Shown: positions 1-9,585, counted from the stretch's first letter. The stretch is 64,000 nucleotides of DNA from Nostoc paludosum FACHB-159 (GCF_014698835.1 NZ_JACJTU010000005.1:223200-287199); one strand, 5' to 3'. The notes: a model not told the origin generated them from the letters alone. Numbers and translations are program-made.

Positions 1-2519
1 AATGTTCTTTGAACACCTGGTGCGATCGTGCCAGTTACGGTATCCACATACTTAGTTACATCCGTATTTACCGTAGTTCCAGTTTGATCGATGCCAGAGC
101 TAGTAGCTGGATTACCACTGAAGAATTGAATGGTTGCACTCCCAGAATCTTTCGCTGAGCCAACAATGTTACTAGTATCAATTTGACCACTGACATCGTT
201 GTCTACTGCCCAGTTGTTGGGGCTTTGGGTACCATCTTCAATAATCACAACTTTGTCAGCATTCAAAATCACGTTACCATTTCCAGATTGAGGCTCGGAA
301 ATGTTAGTGTACTGAATTTGGTACTCAATAATATTTCCTGGTGCAGGCTTTTTCGGGTCAGTACTGAAGGTACCATCATTTCCCTGAACTACAGGCCCGC
401 TTCCTTGTAGAACTCGTGATACTTTCAGCAGTTTCAGGTAACCAGTGTAGACGCGATCGATAGTGATGTTCGATGAATCAAAGATATTATTGTTACCAGT
501 ATCCTTGATTCCATCACCGTTACTATCCGTCGTATAGTTGTCAATAGAAGCAGTGATGCGTACTGGGAAGCCTCTATTTATATCAGTCGATAATTGCGTA
601 CCTGGAGGTAAATCAACTTCTACACCATAGTTGAGAGTTGCATTAGGAGCAAAGTTGGGAATGGTTATTGGTGTAACAGGTCCTGTAAACGCTCCATTAT
701 TGTAGGTATAAATAGCAGATTGACTATTATAGGTAATAGTCACTTTCGTACCATTAGGTAAATCTCCTGGAACTGTTGGTGGTGTTGGCTCTAGCTTCAA
801 AACGCCTGGGTCAGTACCACTGTTTTTAACTGTGTTGGTGAAGCCAACTGACTGAGGATCGAGTAAACTACCAGGTGCTGTACCAGCAGGAACCAGAGAA
901 GATTTGTTGGTGAAGTCGTCGTCAGTTCCACCCGATGGTCCAGTCGCATCCGGCGCATTTTGCGGCCCGTTGAGTATCGCTGAGGCTACAGGTGCTTGCA
1001 GCGTGAAGACGTTGGCCTCACCTCCTGGTGTACCATCACCAGTGTTGTTGTTGCCCGTGTCAGTTCCAGTTTCCGGAGATGTTGGAGTACCAATATAGCC
1101 ATCATCAACGTTGCCAGCCAATAAAGTATCGGGAACACCATCGCCATTGGTATCTGTACCCCCAGGAGGTGTCATATTCCCTGGTGGCCCATTGTAGTTG
1201 CTAGGATTTTGGTCGCCGGATTCGTCGTATACTGGGAGATTAGTGCTGGGTGTTTGACCAAACAATTGGGCAATGTTAGCGACGGTCAAGGGTGAAGTTG
1301 CAGTTGATTCAATGGCTAGCTGAATCGAGAAGCCATTCACCGTCGTACCAGGAGCGATGGAAGTAATGATTGCTGGATTATTGATAAAACCAACGCGAGT
1401 GACTGAGGCCAAGGGTGGTGCTGTCGTAGTCCAACTCGCTGTATTAGCATTAATTGTAGTAACTGCGTCAGTGGTATAAACAGTTTGCCAACCAGGCGGT
1501 GGAGTTGGTGCTGCTGCCAAATCTGTACCCGCAGGAATCGCATCAGAAACCAAGATCCGGGTGCTAGCAACACCGTTAACATTGATGCTTGTGCCCGTCA
1601 ACGGTGCTGGTGTGATTCCCTGTCCGGTGGGATCGTTGGACTCAACTCGCAAACTCAAATCATAAGTCAGCTTGTCATCTGTAATTGCAGTGGTGCCAGC
1701 ATTGTTATAGCCACTGCGAATCTTGAGAACGGTGGCTAAAGTGTAGGTTTTCACCGTTAAACCAACCTTAATTTGCTCGGTGGCGCTAGCTTCCCGTGTA
1801 CCGTTAACTGGTGTGCCATCTACCTCACCAACAGCACCACCATTGGCGTTATCTACGGTGAACACGTCACCACCATCAGGACTCCGGAGTTGGTTTTGAG
1901 CATCACCAGGAGTGTTACCAAGGGTAACAGTAATTATGTCATTGGTTTGAGCGCCATTCTGGACGGTAATTGGTACACGCACCAACACAGTACCACCAAC
2001 CGGAACTGAGGGTGTATCTACGCCACCTTGGGGGATGTTTATCCAAGTTTGACCACCGTCGGTACTATATTGCAAGCTATTAACTGTACCACCATTTGGT
2101 AATGTTCCAGAAACTGTACCTGGCCCAGTTGTTGTAGCTTGGTTAGGAATGTGGAATTTGGTTGGGTCATTACCTACGTTGGTCAAGGTGTAGGTGTAAA
2201 TGAGTAAGTCACCAACCTGGACTGTGGTATTGGTAGGGCTAGAAGTGGCATCTGTGACACCAGATGCGCTGACGGTGATACCAGCAACCTCCGCTACGGT
2301 GACAACCACAGTGTTGGAAGTGGCGTTGATTGTTGTCCCTGGACTGTTGGGATCTTCGTAGGTTGCTGTGGCTGTGTTACTGATGGATGTACCCGCTGTA
2401 GTTCCATCAGCTAATACAGGTGCAACAAATTGGAAAAAGCTACCAGTTAATAATGCTGTTGCTACTAAGGATTGATAGCAGTAATGCTGCTTGTTTACAA
2501 ATTTATTTTGTTTTACCAT
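1..2519 (-). CDS. Large secreted beta-repeat (DUF11-like) surface protein, 3' end beyond window
   Basis: The minus-strand frame opens at an ATG at 2517-2519 and stays open to the left edge, so about 839 residues of the N-terminal part are visible and no stop is seen. The N-terminus has a basic stretch, a hydrophobic core near residues 17-36 and an Ala-Asp-Gly cleavage-like site, which fits a Sec signal peptide. The mature part is rich in Thr, Gly, Asn, Pro and Val with almost no Lys or Cys. It contains segments such as GDLLIYTYTLTNVGNDPTKF that resemble DUF11/adhesin-like beta domains, and Asp/Asn-rich turns (DTNGDGVPDT, DSNGDGIKDT) that look like calcium-binding dockerin or thrombospondin-3 type loops. 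It is probably exported to the cell surface or outer layer. The exact function is unknown. Confidence 0.8.
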   Translation of the reverse strand, partial: MVKQNKFVNKQHYCYQSLVATALLTGSFFQFVAPVLADGTTAGTSISNTATATYEDPNSPGTTINATSNTVVVTVAEVAGITVSASGVTDATSSPTNTTVQVGDLLIYTYTLTNVGNDPTKFHIPNQATTTGPGTVSGTLPNGGTVNSLQYSTDGGQTWINIPQGGVDTPSVPVGGTVLVRVPITVQNGAQTNDIITVTLGNTPGDAQNQLRSPDGGDVFTVDNANGGAVGEVDGTPVNGTREASATEQIKVGLTVKTYTLATVLKIRSGYNNAGTTAITDDKLTYDLSLRVESNDPTGQGITPAPLTGTSINVNGVASTRILVSDAIPAGTDLAAAPTPPPGWQTVYTTDAVTTINANTASWTTTAPPLASVTRVGFINNPAIITSIAPGTTVNGFSIQLAIESTATSPLTVANIAQLFGQTPSTNLPVYDESGDQNPSNYNGPPGNMTPPGGTDTNGDGVPDTLLAGNVDDGYIGTPTSPETGTDTGNNNTGDGTPGGEANVFTLQAPVASAILNGPQNAPDATGPSGGTDDDFTNKSSLVPAGTAPGSLLDPQSVGFTNTVKNSGTDPGVLKLEPTPPTVPGDLPNGTKVTITYNSQSAIYTYNNGAFTGPVTPITIPNFAPNATLNYGVEVDLPPGTQLSTDINRGFPVRITASIDNYTTDSNGDGIKDTGNNNIFDSSNITIDRVYTGYLKLLKVSRVLQGSGPVVQGNDGTFSTDPKKPAPGNIIEYQIQYTNISEPQSGNGNVILNADKVVIIEDGTQSPNNWAVDNDVSGQIDTSNIVGSAKDSGSATIQFFSGNPATSSGIDQTGTTVNTDVTKYVDTVTGTIAPGVQRT

Positions 2520-3342
2520 AGGTTTTGTTTGTTTGCTGAACTTGTGTCCTGAGTTTTCAAAAGGATAAAGTTCGGCAATTTTTTAAAGAATTACCGATAA
2601 TATTTGCCTAAAACTTTCATGTTTTAAGAATGCAGACTTGAGGAGTTACAGCAAAATTGCTGAATTCTCCAAATCAGAATTCAGGAATAAAACACCCTTA
2701 ACACCTGGTTTTTAAACCTAGTTTGTATTTCAAGCTTCTTGAATCCTGTCAGTTATTGACACTCCTCACCAAGTATGTTGAAGCAATACTTTCAAATAAT
2801 TCACCGAGATGAATTTGCGATCGCCTTTGAAAATCAAGGCTAGTAATCACAAATATGGGGAACTTACTGTTGCGTACTGCTGAATTGTTTATGCAAGTAG
2901 AAATGTAACTTTTGCTGCAAAAAAAGTCCACCGTAGAAATAAGTAACTTCTCTAGCAGTGAATGAGTGTATCAAAGATTAAAATTCCACTTTATTTTTGT
3001 AATATCAATAGCAAGTTCAATCTTCAACCCAAGATAAAAAATACTAAAGCCTATACCTGAAGATACTTTTGGCTTTTTGCGGTTATATATTTACTCTAGC
3101 CTAGAAAGTCATTTGAATAAATTTAGTAAGCAATTTAGATCGCTAAAAAGTGGCGATCGTTCAGATAAATGCATATTAATCATATAAAAAATGCAATTTA
3201 ATCATAACTACCAACAGTATTAAGACTGAATAGCTCAAAGTCAAGTCTAAATTTGTAACTAGAAAGAACTAAGTGTAAATACTAAATACAAAAATTCATT
3301 GGCTTTAAAATTTTACAAAAATTATTACTATCGCTACTAACA
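2520..3342. other. AT-rich gene-free spacer
   Basis: This stretch separates the divergent surface-protein gene and thrC. It is AT-rich with a few GCGATCGC-like sites. I see no convincing coding frame, since short frames here lack a ribosome-binding site and a plausible composition. It should contain the promoters of both flanking genes, but I cannot place them confidently. Confidence 0.5.
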
Positions 3343-3367
3343 ATACCCGACAAAAATTGTCGGGTAT
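3343..3367 (+). promoter_or_regulatory. Perfect 11-bp inverted repeat in the thrC leader
   Basis: The arms ATACCCGACAA and TTGTCGGGTAT are exact reverse complements around a 3-nt AAA loop, about 70 bp upstream of the thrC start. There is no upstream plus-strand gene to terminate, so it may be an operator palindrome or an attenuator-like leader hairpin. The next bases (gtttgactggtattttt) include a weak T-run. Confidence 0.5.
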
Positions 3368-3436
3368 GTTTGACTGGTATTTTTACTCGTGTTACTATCA
3401 GGCGACAGTTGATGGACAGACAGGGAAAGCTAGTTT

Positions 3437-4744
3437 ATGACTCAGGCAATCACAACCCAATCCCAAGTCAGTAATGCCACATTTTTTAAAGCCTTGAAAT
3501 GTAAGGAATGTGGGGCGGAATATGAACCCAAAGCCAGCAATGTTTGTGAGTTGTGCTTTGGGCCTTTGGAAGTCAAGTATGATTACACCGCTCTACGTCA
3601 GACCGTCACTCGTGAAACAATTCAAGCTGGGCCTAATTCAATTTGGCGCTACCGTCCGTTTTTACCTGTCGCAACTGATAACGTTATAGATGTGGGAACG
3701 GGTATGACTCCCTTGGTTCGTTCCCACCGTCTTGCCCGCCGCCTGGGTCTAAACAAACTTTATATTAAAAATGATGCCGTGAATATGCCCACCCTTAGCT
3801 TTAAGGATCGGGTGGTGTCAGTTGCCCTCACCAGGGCGCGAGAGTTGGGCTTTTCCACTGTTTCCTGCGCCAGCACTGGTAACTTGGCAAATTCTACAGC
3901 TGCGATCGCCGCTCACGCCGGTTTAGACTGCTGCGTGTTCATCCCCGCAGATTTGGAAGCTGGTAAAATTCTCGGTAGTCTGATTTACAGTCCCACCCTC
4001 ATGGCTGTAAGAGGCAACTACGATCAAGTCAATCGTCTGTGTTCGGAAGTTGCTAATACACATGGTTGGGGATTTGTCAATATTAATTTGCGTCCTTACT
4101 ACTCCGAAGGTTCCAAAACGCTAGGCTTTGAAGTTGCAGAACAACTCGGTTGGCAATTACCCGACCATATTGTTGCTCCTTTGGCTTCTGGTTCTCTGTT
4201 TACCAAAATTTATAAAGGTTTCCAAGAATTTGTAGAAGTTGGTTTGGTAGAAGGTAAGAACGTCCGTTTCAGCGGCGCTCAAGCTGAAGGTTGTTCGCCC
4301 ATCGCCCAAGCATTTAAAGAAGGGCGCGACTTCATTAAACCAGTCAAACCGAATACAATTGCTAAATCCATCGCCATTGGTAACCCAGCAGACGGCATTT
4401 ATGCTGTGGATATAGCTCAGAAGACTGGTGGTAACATTGAATCAGTCAATGATGCAGAAATTATTGACGGCATCAAGCTGCTGGCAGAAACCGAAGGCAT
4501 CTTCACAGAAACAGCTGGTGGTACAACCGTAGCTGTGCTGAAAAAATTGGTGGAAGCTGGCAAAATCGACCCAGATGAAACTACCGTGGTTTACATCACT
4601 GGCAATGGTTTGAAAACCCAAGAAGCAATACAAGGCTACGTTGGCGAACCCTTGACTATTGATGCCAAACTCGATAGTTTTGAACGTGCCCTAGAGCGAT
4701 CGCATACTCTAGACCGCTTAGAATGGCAACAAGTCCTCGTTTAA
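3437..4744 (+). CDS. thrC: Threonine synthase
   Basis: This 435-residue PLP enzyme converts O-phosphohomoserine to threonine and phosphate, the last step of threonine synthesis in the cytoplasm. A zinc-ribbon-like N-terminus is visible (Cys22, Cys25, Cys37, Cys40). The PLP lysine lies in SFKDRV (Lys123), followed by the STGNLANS phosphate-binding type loop and a Gly-rich stretch, TAGGTT, near the C-terminus. Length and the N-terminal Cys module fit the cyanobacterial/plant-like class. The ATG at 3437 follows a weak purine-rich stretch (cagggaaagc). A small MoaD/ThiS-like gene follows on the same strand after about 90 bp, an association often seen in cyanobacteria. Confidence 0.95.
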   Translation: MTQAITTQSQVSNATFFKALKCKECGAEYEPKASNVCELCFGPLEVKYDYTALRQTVTRETIQAGPNSIWRYRPFLPVATDNVIDVGTGMTPLVRSHRLARRLGLNKLYIKNDAVNMPTLSFKDRVVSVALTRARELGFSTVSCASTGNLANSTAAIAAHAGLDCCVFIPADLEAGKILGSLIYSPTLMAVRGNYDQVNRLCSEVANTHGWGFVNINLRPYYSEGSKTLGFEVAEQLGWQLPDHIVAPLASGSLFTKIYKGFQEFVEVGLVEGKNVRFSGAQAEGCSPIAQAFKEGRDFIKPVKPNTIAKSIAIGNPADGIYAVDIAQKTGGNIESVNDAEIIDGIKLLAETEGIFTETAGGTTVAVLKKLVEAGKIDPDETTVVYITGNGLKTQEAIQGYVGEPLTIDAKLDSFERALERSHTLDRLEWQQVLV

Positions 4745-4745
4745 T

Positions 4746-4820
4746 TATGAGTTAGGAGTTATGAGTTATGAGTTTTTTTATTCCTAACTCCTCACTCCTC
4801 GCTCCTCACTTTTCACTCTT
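4746..4820. repeat. Short tandem repeat array forming an inverted repeat
   Basis: Units of the form GAGTTAGGAGTTATGAGTT are followed by the complementary TTCCTAACTCCTCACTCCTC series. This is the heptamer-type repeat of Nostocales. The two halves can pair, so it may act as a processing hairpin between thrC and the following gene. Confidence 0.75.
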
Positions 4821-4834
4821 AACTTTCTACTTCT

Positions 4835-5110
4835 ATGGCCGTAACAGTCTTAGTTCCTACAGCTCTTCAACAATTTACAAATAACCAAGCTACGGTAGAA
4901 TCCAGTGGTAATACCATTGCTGAACTTGTGGATTCATTAGAACAAAGTTTTCCTGGCTTCAAATCACGATTATGTGATGAAGAAGGAAAGCTACGACGGT
5001 TTGTGAATTTTTACCTCAATGACGAAGATATTCGGTTTTTAAAAGGTGCAGATACACGCCTCAATGATGGTGATGAAGTCAGTATTGTCCCCGCTGTCGC
5101 TGGTGGTTAA
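4835..5110 (+). CDS. MoaD/ThiS-family small sulfur carrier protein
   Basis: The 91-residue protein has the ubiquitin-like beta-grasp pattern and ends in Ala-Val-Ala-Gly-Gly. This is the diglycine tail that E1-like enzymes adenylate and thiocarboxylate. The [11 protein letters not shown] segment and the [15 protein letters not shown] ending are typical of the family. Lying just downstream of thrC it may be co-transcribed and could serve as a sulfur donor for amino-acid or cofactor synthesis, as CysO does in actinobacteria. That role is inference. It is unlikely to be the true MoaD subunit, because no molybdopterin genes are nearby. Its ATG at 4835 lacks a clear Shine-Dalgarno sequence. Confidence 0.85.
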   Translation: MAVTVLVPTALQQFTNNQATVESSGNTIAELVDSLEQSFPGFKSRLCDEEGKLRRFVNFYLNDEDIRFLKGADTRLNDGDEVSIVPAVAGG

Positions 5111-5248
5111 TACTGAAAATACAACAGAAGTCAGAATTCAGGAGTCAGAACTGGCATAGTTTCTCTCCCTAGTTTTGAGATATAGATTCTGTATTTCAAA
5201 CTTATTGAAATTTGTTGTATTTTCTAGATTTAGCAAATTAATAAATGT

Positions 5249-5279
5249 AGGCTTGCCGTAATTGGCAGGCTTAATTTTT
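5249..5279 (+). terminator. Rho-independent terminator after thrC and the sulfur-carrier gene
   Basis: A nine-pair stem (AGGCTTGCC with GGCAGGCTT, including two G-U pairs) with a 6-nt loop is followed by AATTTTTA. It sits 140 bp downstream of the sulfur-carrier stop. Confidence 0.6.
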
Positions 5280-5345
5280 ATCGAAACAGAATGAAGGCGT
5301 CACTCATTGATTCTGACTTCTGAATTCTGAATTCTTCTTCAATGG

Positions 5346-6893
5346 CTAATTACAAATTGTTTTGACTGAGCCTCGATGCTCTATCTGGTTACATCTTAGC
5401 CGTGATTGCAGAGCATCAATCTTTTGTAAAAGCGACATTCCCCACAGGATAGAAATCGCCAACTTGATGGTCATACCCAGAAGCAAAAGTGCTACGATTC
5501 GGGAAGATCTTCTTTGTTGAACAAGCCTTTTTTGTTCTTCTGCAAGTCGCGCTTCGACTTCTTTGGCACGTTCAGCCTCCAATGCTTGCTGCATTTCTTG
5601 TCGGTCTAATTCTTCACTAGCAGCTAAAAATCGATAATCTAAGTTGCTTAAGCTTTTGCCATTTGCCCAAGTTTGGGCGTCAATTAAGGCTTGACCGCGC
5701 AAAAGGCGAGATTCATCTTGTTGCTTTGAGGCTACCCATGCATTGAAATTTTCGTAGTAAGGGCGTAAGTTAGCTAATTTTTTTCCAACCCATTCTAGAT
5801 TGAAAACTTCTTCATAAATGCGGTTTTTGATTTGGAGAAAACCTTGCTTTTTTATCACCAAACCGGATAGCAACAGTTCTACTTGTTCTCGGCTATCGTC
5901 AACGGGTACTTTAATTCCTTGGAGGATTTGCTGATAGATTCCCAGCAATCTGGCAGCAAATTGTTCGTTTCTCAGAATGCGATCGCGAATTGTCCTTAGA
6001 TGCTCTGGTTCATCTTGGGATTCCCATTTTTCAATAATATGCGATCGCACTACATTTTCTATCCAAAATTCTTCTGTCCCTGGAGGAATTTTGAGCTTTC
6101 TACCCAGGTCGTCTTGAGATAAATTCACAAGCAGCCGACACAGCTTTTGCGTCAAAAATGGTTGCCCTTGTGTCCAAGACAAAATTTCTTGTAAGACTTT
6201 TTGGGCATGATTGCCTTGAATCTTCAGCCCTAAAGCTAATGGTTGAGCTTCTTCAAATGTAAAACCATTTACTTCTATAGCTTTGCCAATATTAAATGGG
6301 GTAGTATGATTTCGATGTAAAATTAAGTCTGAAGGTGTAGCAACGCCGAAAATTGCGAAGGTAATCCGATTATATTCTGGATTAATTGCTCGTTGGTTGT
6401 AGCAAAATCTAATCAAGCTAAAAAAGTCATCAACTGCAAAATCTAAGTTCAGAATACTATCAATTTCATCAATAAAAATAAACAATCTTTCGTTAGGAAA
6501 CTGAGCTAACAGTACTTCCGAAATAAAATGGCTGAGTTTTTGAACCAAAGAAATATCTTTTTTTTCTTGCCACCAAGTTTTTAAATTAACTTTTCCTAAC
6601 AGCTGAAAACCTAACCATAAATCGCCTGCTACTCCTTTGTACCACTGTTCGGGAGTGATATTGTCACAACCAATATTGGTCATATCAACTGTGGCACATC
6701 GATAACCCTCTTGTTGTAAGCGATGTTTTGTTTTGACCATTAATGAGGATTTCCCCATTTGCCTACAGCTGAGAATATAGCAAAAGTCACCTTGTTTTAA
6801 AGCATGGTAGAGTTCTACATCTGCCTTGCGCTCAACATAGCTAGGAGAATCACTGGTGAGGGTACCACCAACTTGGTATCGATAATTGTTCAT
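5346..6893 (-). CDS. AAA-like domain ATPase (STAND-type), with C-terminal coiled coil and membrane segment
   Basis: This 515-residue protein is of the cyanobacterial AAA-like family. The N-terminal YQVGGTL motif is followed by an atypical P-loop CRQMGKSSL (residues 43-51) and a Walker B LFIFIDEID (137-145). A charged helical segment (EAERAKEVEARLAEEQKRL) precedes one hydrophobic segment near residues 468-488. Relatives usually continue into a long WD40 or sensor domain. Here the protein stops about 30 residues after the membrane segment, so it is either a short natural form or a truncated gene. Such proteins are thought to be signal-transducing NTPases, but the ligand is unknown. A fragment of a related gene lies immediately upstream at 6988-7125. 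Confidence 0.8.
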   Translation of the reverse strand: MNNYRYQVGGTLTSDSPSYVERKADVELYHALKQGDFCYILSCRQMGKSSLMVKTKHRLQQEGYRCATVDMTNIGCDNITPEQWYKGVAGDLWLGFQLLGKVNLKTWWQEKKDISLVQKLSHFISEVLLAQFPNERLFIFIDEIDSILNLDFAVDDFFSLIRFCYNQRAINPEYNRITFAIFGVATPSDLILHRNHTTPFNIGKAIEVNGFTFEEAQPLALGLKIQGNHAQKVLQEILSWTQGQPFLTQKLCRLLVNLSQDDLGRKLKIPPGTEEFWIENVVRSHIIEKWESQDEPEHLRTIRDRILRNEQFAARLLGIYQQILQGIKVPVDDSREQVELLLSGLVIKKQGFLQIKNRIYEEVFNLEWVGKKLANLRPYYENFNAWVASKQQDESRLLRGQALIDAQTWANGKSLSNLDYRFLAASEELDRQEMQQALEAERAKEVEARLAEEQKRLVQQRRSSRIVALLLLGMTIKLAISILWGMSLLQKIDALQSRLRCNQIEHRGSVKTICN

Positions 6894-6987
6894 TTGATTT
6901 TAAATATGTTCTCTTTCTTAATCAAATAAGTTATCTAAGAAGAATAAATATTTAAAATATTTATCTCCCAAGATTTTACCAGAAGTA

Positions 6988-7125
6988 TTAAAATACTGAG
7001 TGCTTTGCAAGCTGTTGACTAAAATAAAGACGATATAATTCACACATAACACAAGCTTGATTGCCATTGAGTTGCACTAAACCCATGCTTTCTAGTTTAT
7101 AAGCAGCGATCGCATTTATAGTGTT
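6988..7125 (-). pseudogene. Remnant of the C-terminus of another AAA-like ATPase
   Basis: Reading the minus strand, an open stretch of about 45 codons ends at the TAA at 6988-6990 and encodes AYKLESMGLVQLNGN followed by CELYRLYFSQQL. This is the typical C-terminal signature of the cyanobacterial AAA-like ATPase family, whose short forms end this way. There is a TAG directly upstream and no start codon, so it is a decayed fragment. It lies on the same strand as, and upstream of, an intact family member, which suggests loss of one copy of a tandem pair. Confidence 0.55.
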
Positions 7126-7304
7126 CTATTTGGCACAGTCTGATGTTAAACAGTTACCGCAGACAGCCAATTAAGTCTGTAATATTGCGAGATTAATTTA
7201 TGAACGGTTATCTTGTATGAACTGCGACATCAATTAGTGAAAGAGCGACATCTAATTTGTGAACTTACAGTAAAAAATTCCTGAAAATAGATATTATCCG
7301 TCAA

Positions 7305-7376
7305 AGCCAGCAGTCGGATTTGAACCGACGACCTTCCGATTACAAGTCGGATGCACTACCACTGTGCTATGCTGGC
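7305..7376 (-). tRNA. trnT: tRNA-Thr (anticodon UGU)
   Basis: The minus strand folds as a cloverleaf. The acceptor stem is GCCAGCA with TGCTGGC, and the D arm is GCACAGTGGTAGTGC. The anticodon arm is TCCGA-CTTGTAA-TCGGA with anticodon TGT. The T arm is GTCGG-TTCAAAT-CCGAC. The CCA end is not encoded. It reads ACA (and probably other) threonine codons. Confidence 0.95.
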
Positions 7377-7814
7377 AACTTTTTTGTGGGTTTTGCTCTC
7401 AATTAGCAACCACAATTTCTAATTTTACCATACTAAATGTATTTGTCTAGGGCGATCGCTAAAAAATATTTCTCTGGAAAATAGGGAGTCGAAGAGAAAA
7501 CTTTTTTGATGTTTGGTTAGGGGATTTTTCCATGATGGCTGCTTTGATAACAAATTAGTTTAGAAAATCTCATATTTTGTCAATTTCGCTACTTTTTCAA
7601 GTAGAGATGCTTGAATGCGCCTTACAAATGCAACGATCCGAAAAATCAGTTATTGCGATCGCGAATAATGTTGGTAAATTAATATTCATAGCAAAAGCTA
7701 ACTCAAATCCTGGGCTGGACGCCAAAATATCTGGTACATTTGCAAAATTGTACTTTTTTGACACGGCTGGGTAAAGAAACAGAATTATATAATTGTTCTT
7801 TACACATCACAAGC
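7377..7814. other. Spacer between tRNA-Thr and argF
   Basis: This AT-rich region holds several GCGATCGC-like sites and no gene that I can support. A frame continuous with argF extends upstream to 7740, but it lacks family similarity and is not used. Confidence 0.5.
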
Positions 7815-8735
7815 ATGGCAGCGTTGAACGGACGAGATTTATTAAGTCTGGCGGACATCAGTCCAACGGAACTCCAAGAACTTCTGCAATTGGCAACTCA
7901 ACTTAAAACCAAACAGTTGAAATTGCAGTGCAATAAAGTGTTAGGGTTGTTGTTCTCTAAAGCTTCAACTCGCACGCGGGTAAGTTTTACTGTGGCGATG
8001 TATCAACTTGGCGGACAGGTAATCGATCTTAACCCCAATGTTACTCAAGTTAGTCGCGGGGAACCCGTGCAAGATACGGCGCGAGTTTTAGATAGATATT
8101 TGGATATTTTGGCAATTCGCACCTTTGCACAGCAGGAGTTGGAAACTTTTGCTAACTATGCCAAGATTCCAGTGATTAATGCCCTAACTGATGCAGAACA
8201 TCCCTGCCAAGTATTAGCTGATTTATTGACAATTCAAGAAGCTTTTGGCAACCTTTCTGGGTTAACTTTAACCTACGTGGGTGATGGAAATAATGTGGCT
8301 AATTCTTTAATGTTGGGCTGTGCTTTGGTGGGAATGAATGTCAGAATTGCCACTCCCAAAGGATTTGAGCCAGATTCTAAAATTGTAGAGCAAGCAAGAG
8401 CGATCGCTAATAACAAAACTGAAGTTCTGCTCACTCATGACCCAGAATTAGCCGCCAAAGGATCTGCCGTACTTTATACTGATGTTTGGGCAAGTATGGG
8501 ACAAGAAGCAGAAGCAGACAACCGCCTGCCAATTTTCCAACCTTACCAAATTTCCGAGCAGTTATTGAGCCTTGCCGATCCAGAGGCAATTGTTTTACAC
8601 TGCTTACCAGCACATCGTGGTGAAGAAATTACCGACGCAGTTATTGAAGGTTCTCAATCACAAGTTTGGGAACAGGCAGAAAATCGCCTCCACGCCCAAA
8701 AGGCTTTGCTTGCTAGTATCTTGGGAGCAGAATGA
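7815..8735 (+). CDS. argF: Ornithine carbamoyltransferase
   Basis: This 306-residue enzyme of arginine synthesis transfers the carbamoyl group from carbamoyl phosphate to ornithine to give citrulline. The carbamoyl-phosphate motif STRTR is at residues 51-55. HPCQVLADL and the C-terminal HCLPAHRGEEI loop, which carries the ornithine-site Cys and His-Arg, are intact. The start was set at the ATG at 7815 because this gives the usual family length. The frame continues 25 codons upstream, but that extension has no family resemblance. It stands alone, with no other arg gene adjacent. Confidence 0.95.
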   Translation: MAALNGRDLLSLADISPTELQELLQLATQLKTKQLKLQCNKVLGLLFSKASTRTRVSFTVAMYQLGGQVIDLNPNVTQVSRGEPVQDTARVLDRYLDILAIRTFAQQELETFANYAKIPVINALTDAEHPCQVLADLLTIQEAFGNLSGLTLTYVGDGNNVANSLMLGCALVGMNVRIATPKGFEPDSKIVEQARAIANNKTEVLLTHDPELAAKGSAVLYTDVWASMGQEAEADNRLPIFQPYQISEQLLSLADPEAIVLHCLPAHRGEEITDAVIEGSQSQVWEQAENRLHAQKALLASILGAE

Positions 8736-8738
8736 AGA

Positions 8739-8775
8739 AAGTTAGGAGTTAGGAGTGAGGAGTTAGGAGTTAAGA
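8739..8775. repeat. GTTAGGAGTGAGGA tandem repeats
   Basis: Degenerate heptamer-like copies (TTAGGAG, TGAGGAG) follow argF directly. They belong to the same class as the arrays at 4746 and 9586. Confidence 0.6.
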
Positions 8776-8915
8776 GTCAGAATAGCGACGTGCGGCTGAC
8801 TCTTGACGAGTTATCAGTAAAAAATCAAGAATAAATAGGTGAAAGAAAAGAAAAAATATTCTGACTTTTGCCTTTAATATTTTTACATTTCTATTGCTTA
8901 TGGGGAGTTTTTTGT

Positions 8916-8929
8916 AGTACTAATGTTCT
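8916..8929 (+). promoter_or_regulatory. LexA/SOS box upstream of lexA
   Basis: AGTACTAATGTTCT matches every position of the published Anabaena LexA-box consensus RGTACNNNDGTWCB. It lies 31 bp before the lexA start codon, which fits autorepression. Confidence 0.8.
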
Positions 8930-8960
8930 AGAGACATTTATAATTACTTCCCGAAAATTT

Positions 8961-9566
8961 ATGGAACGTCTAACGGAAGCTCAACAAGAACTTTACGAAT
9001 GGTTGGCAGAATATATCCGAACGCATCAACACTCACCTTCAATTCGCCAAATGATGCAAGCGATGAATTTGAAATCGCCAGCGCCAATTCAAAGTCGTTT
9101 AGAACATTTACGTACTAAAGGATATATAGAATGGACTGAAGGGCAAGCAAGAACGATTAGAATTTTGCGTTCTGTTAAACAAGGTGTACCAATTTTAGGG
9201 ACGATCGCTGCTGGTGGTTTAATAGAACCATTTACTGATGCTGTAGATCATTTAGACTTTTCTAATTTATCGTTACCTCCCCAAACCTACGCTTTGCGGG
9301 TAGCTGGCGATAGTATGATTGAAGATTTAATTGCCGATGGCGATGTGGTATTCTTGCGTCCAGTACCAGAACCAAATCAGTTGAAAAATGGTACCATCGT
9401 TGCTGCCAGAGTTGATGGATTCGGTACAACATTAAAACGTTTTTATCGTCAAGGCGATCGCGTTACTCTCAAACCTGCCAATTCTAAGTACAATCCCATT
9501 GAAGTCAGCGCTATGCAAGTGCAGGTGCAAGGTTCTTTAATTGGTGTTTGGCGGGGTTACAACTGA
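8961..9566 (+). CDS. lexA: LexA repressor, SOS regulator and self-cleaving protease
   Basis: This 201-residue protein starts at the ATG at 8961; the frame extends upstream but without LexA similarity. The N-terminal winged-helix DNA-binding domain occupies about residues 1-68. The Ala84-Gly85 cleavage site (TIAAGGLIEP) and the catalytic pair Ser118 (GDSMIED) and Lys159 (TTLKRF) are all present. It should therefore be competent for RecA-stimulated self-cleavage, unlike the Synechocystis protein, which lacks these residues. An SOS box lies just upstream. The phosphorothioation-linked helicase begins 117 bp downstream on the same strand. Confidence 0.92.
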   Translation: MERLTEAQQELYEWLAEYIRTHQHSPSIRQMMQAMNLKSPAPIQSRLEHLRTKGYIEWTEGQARTIRILRSVKQGVPILGTIAAGGLIEPFTDAVDHLDFSNLSLPPQTYALRVAGDSMIEDLIADGDVVFLRPVPEPNQLKNGTIVAARVDGFGTTLKRFYRQGDRVTLKPANSKYNPIEVSAMQVQVQGSLIGVWRGYN

Positions 9567-9585
9567 GGAATAAGAAAGTGATGAG

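Noticed and set aside
2749..2931. 60-codon minus-strand frame upstream of thrC
   Set aside because: It has no ribosome-binding site, an unlikely composition and no recognisable family, and it lies in an AT-rich spacer.
7577..7774. 65-codon plus-strand frame before argF
   Set aside because: It ends close to the argF gene and has no initiation signal or family resemblance; treated as chance.
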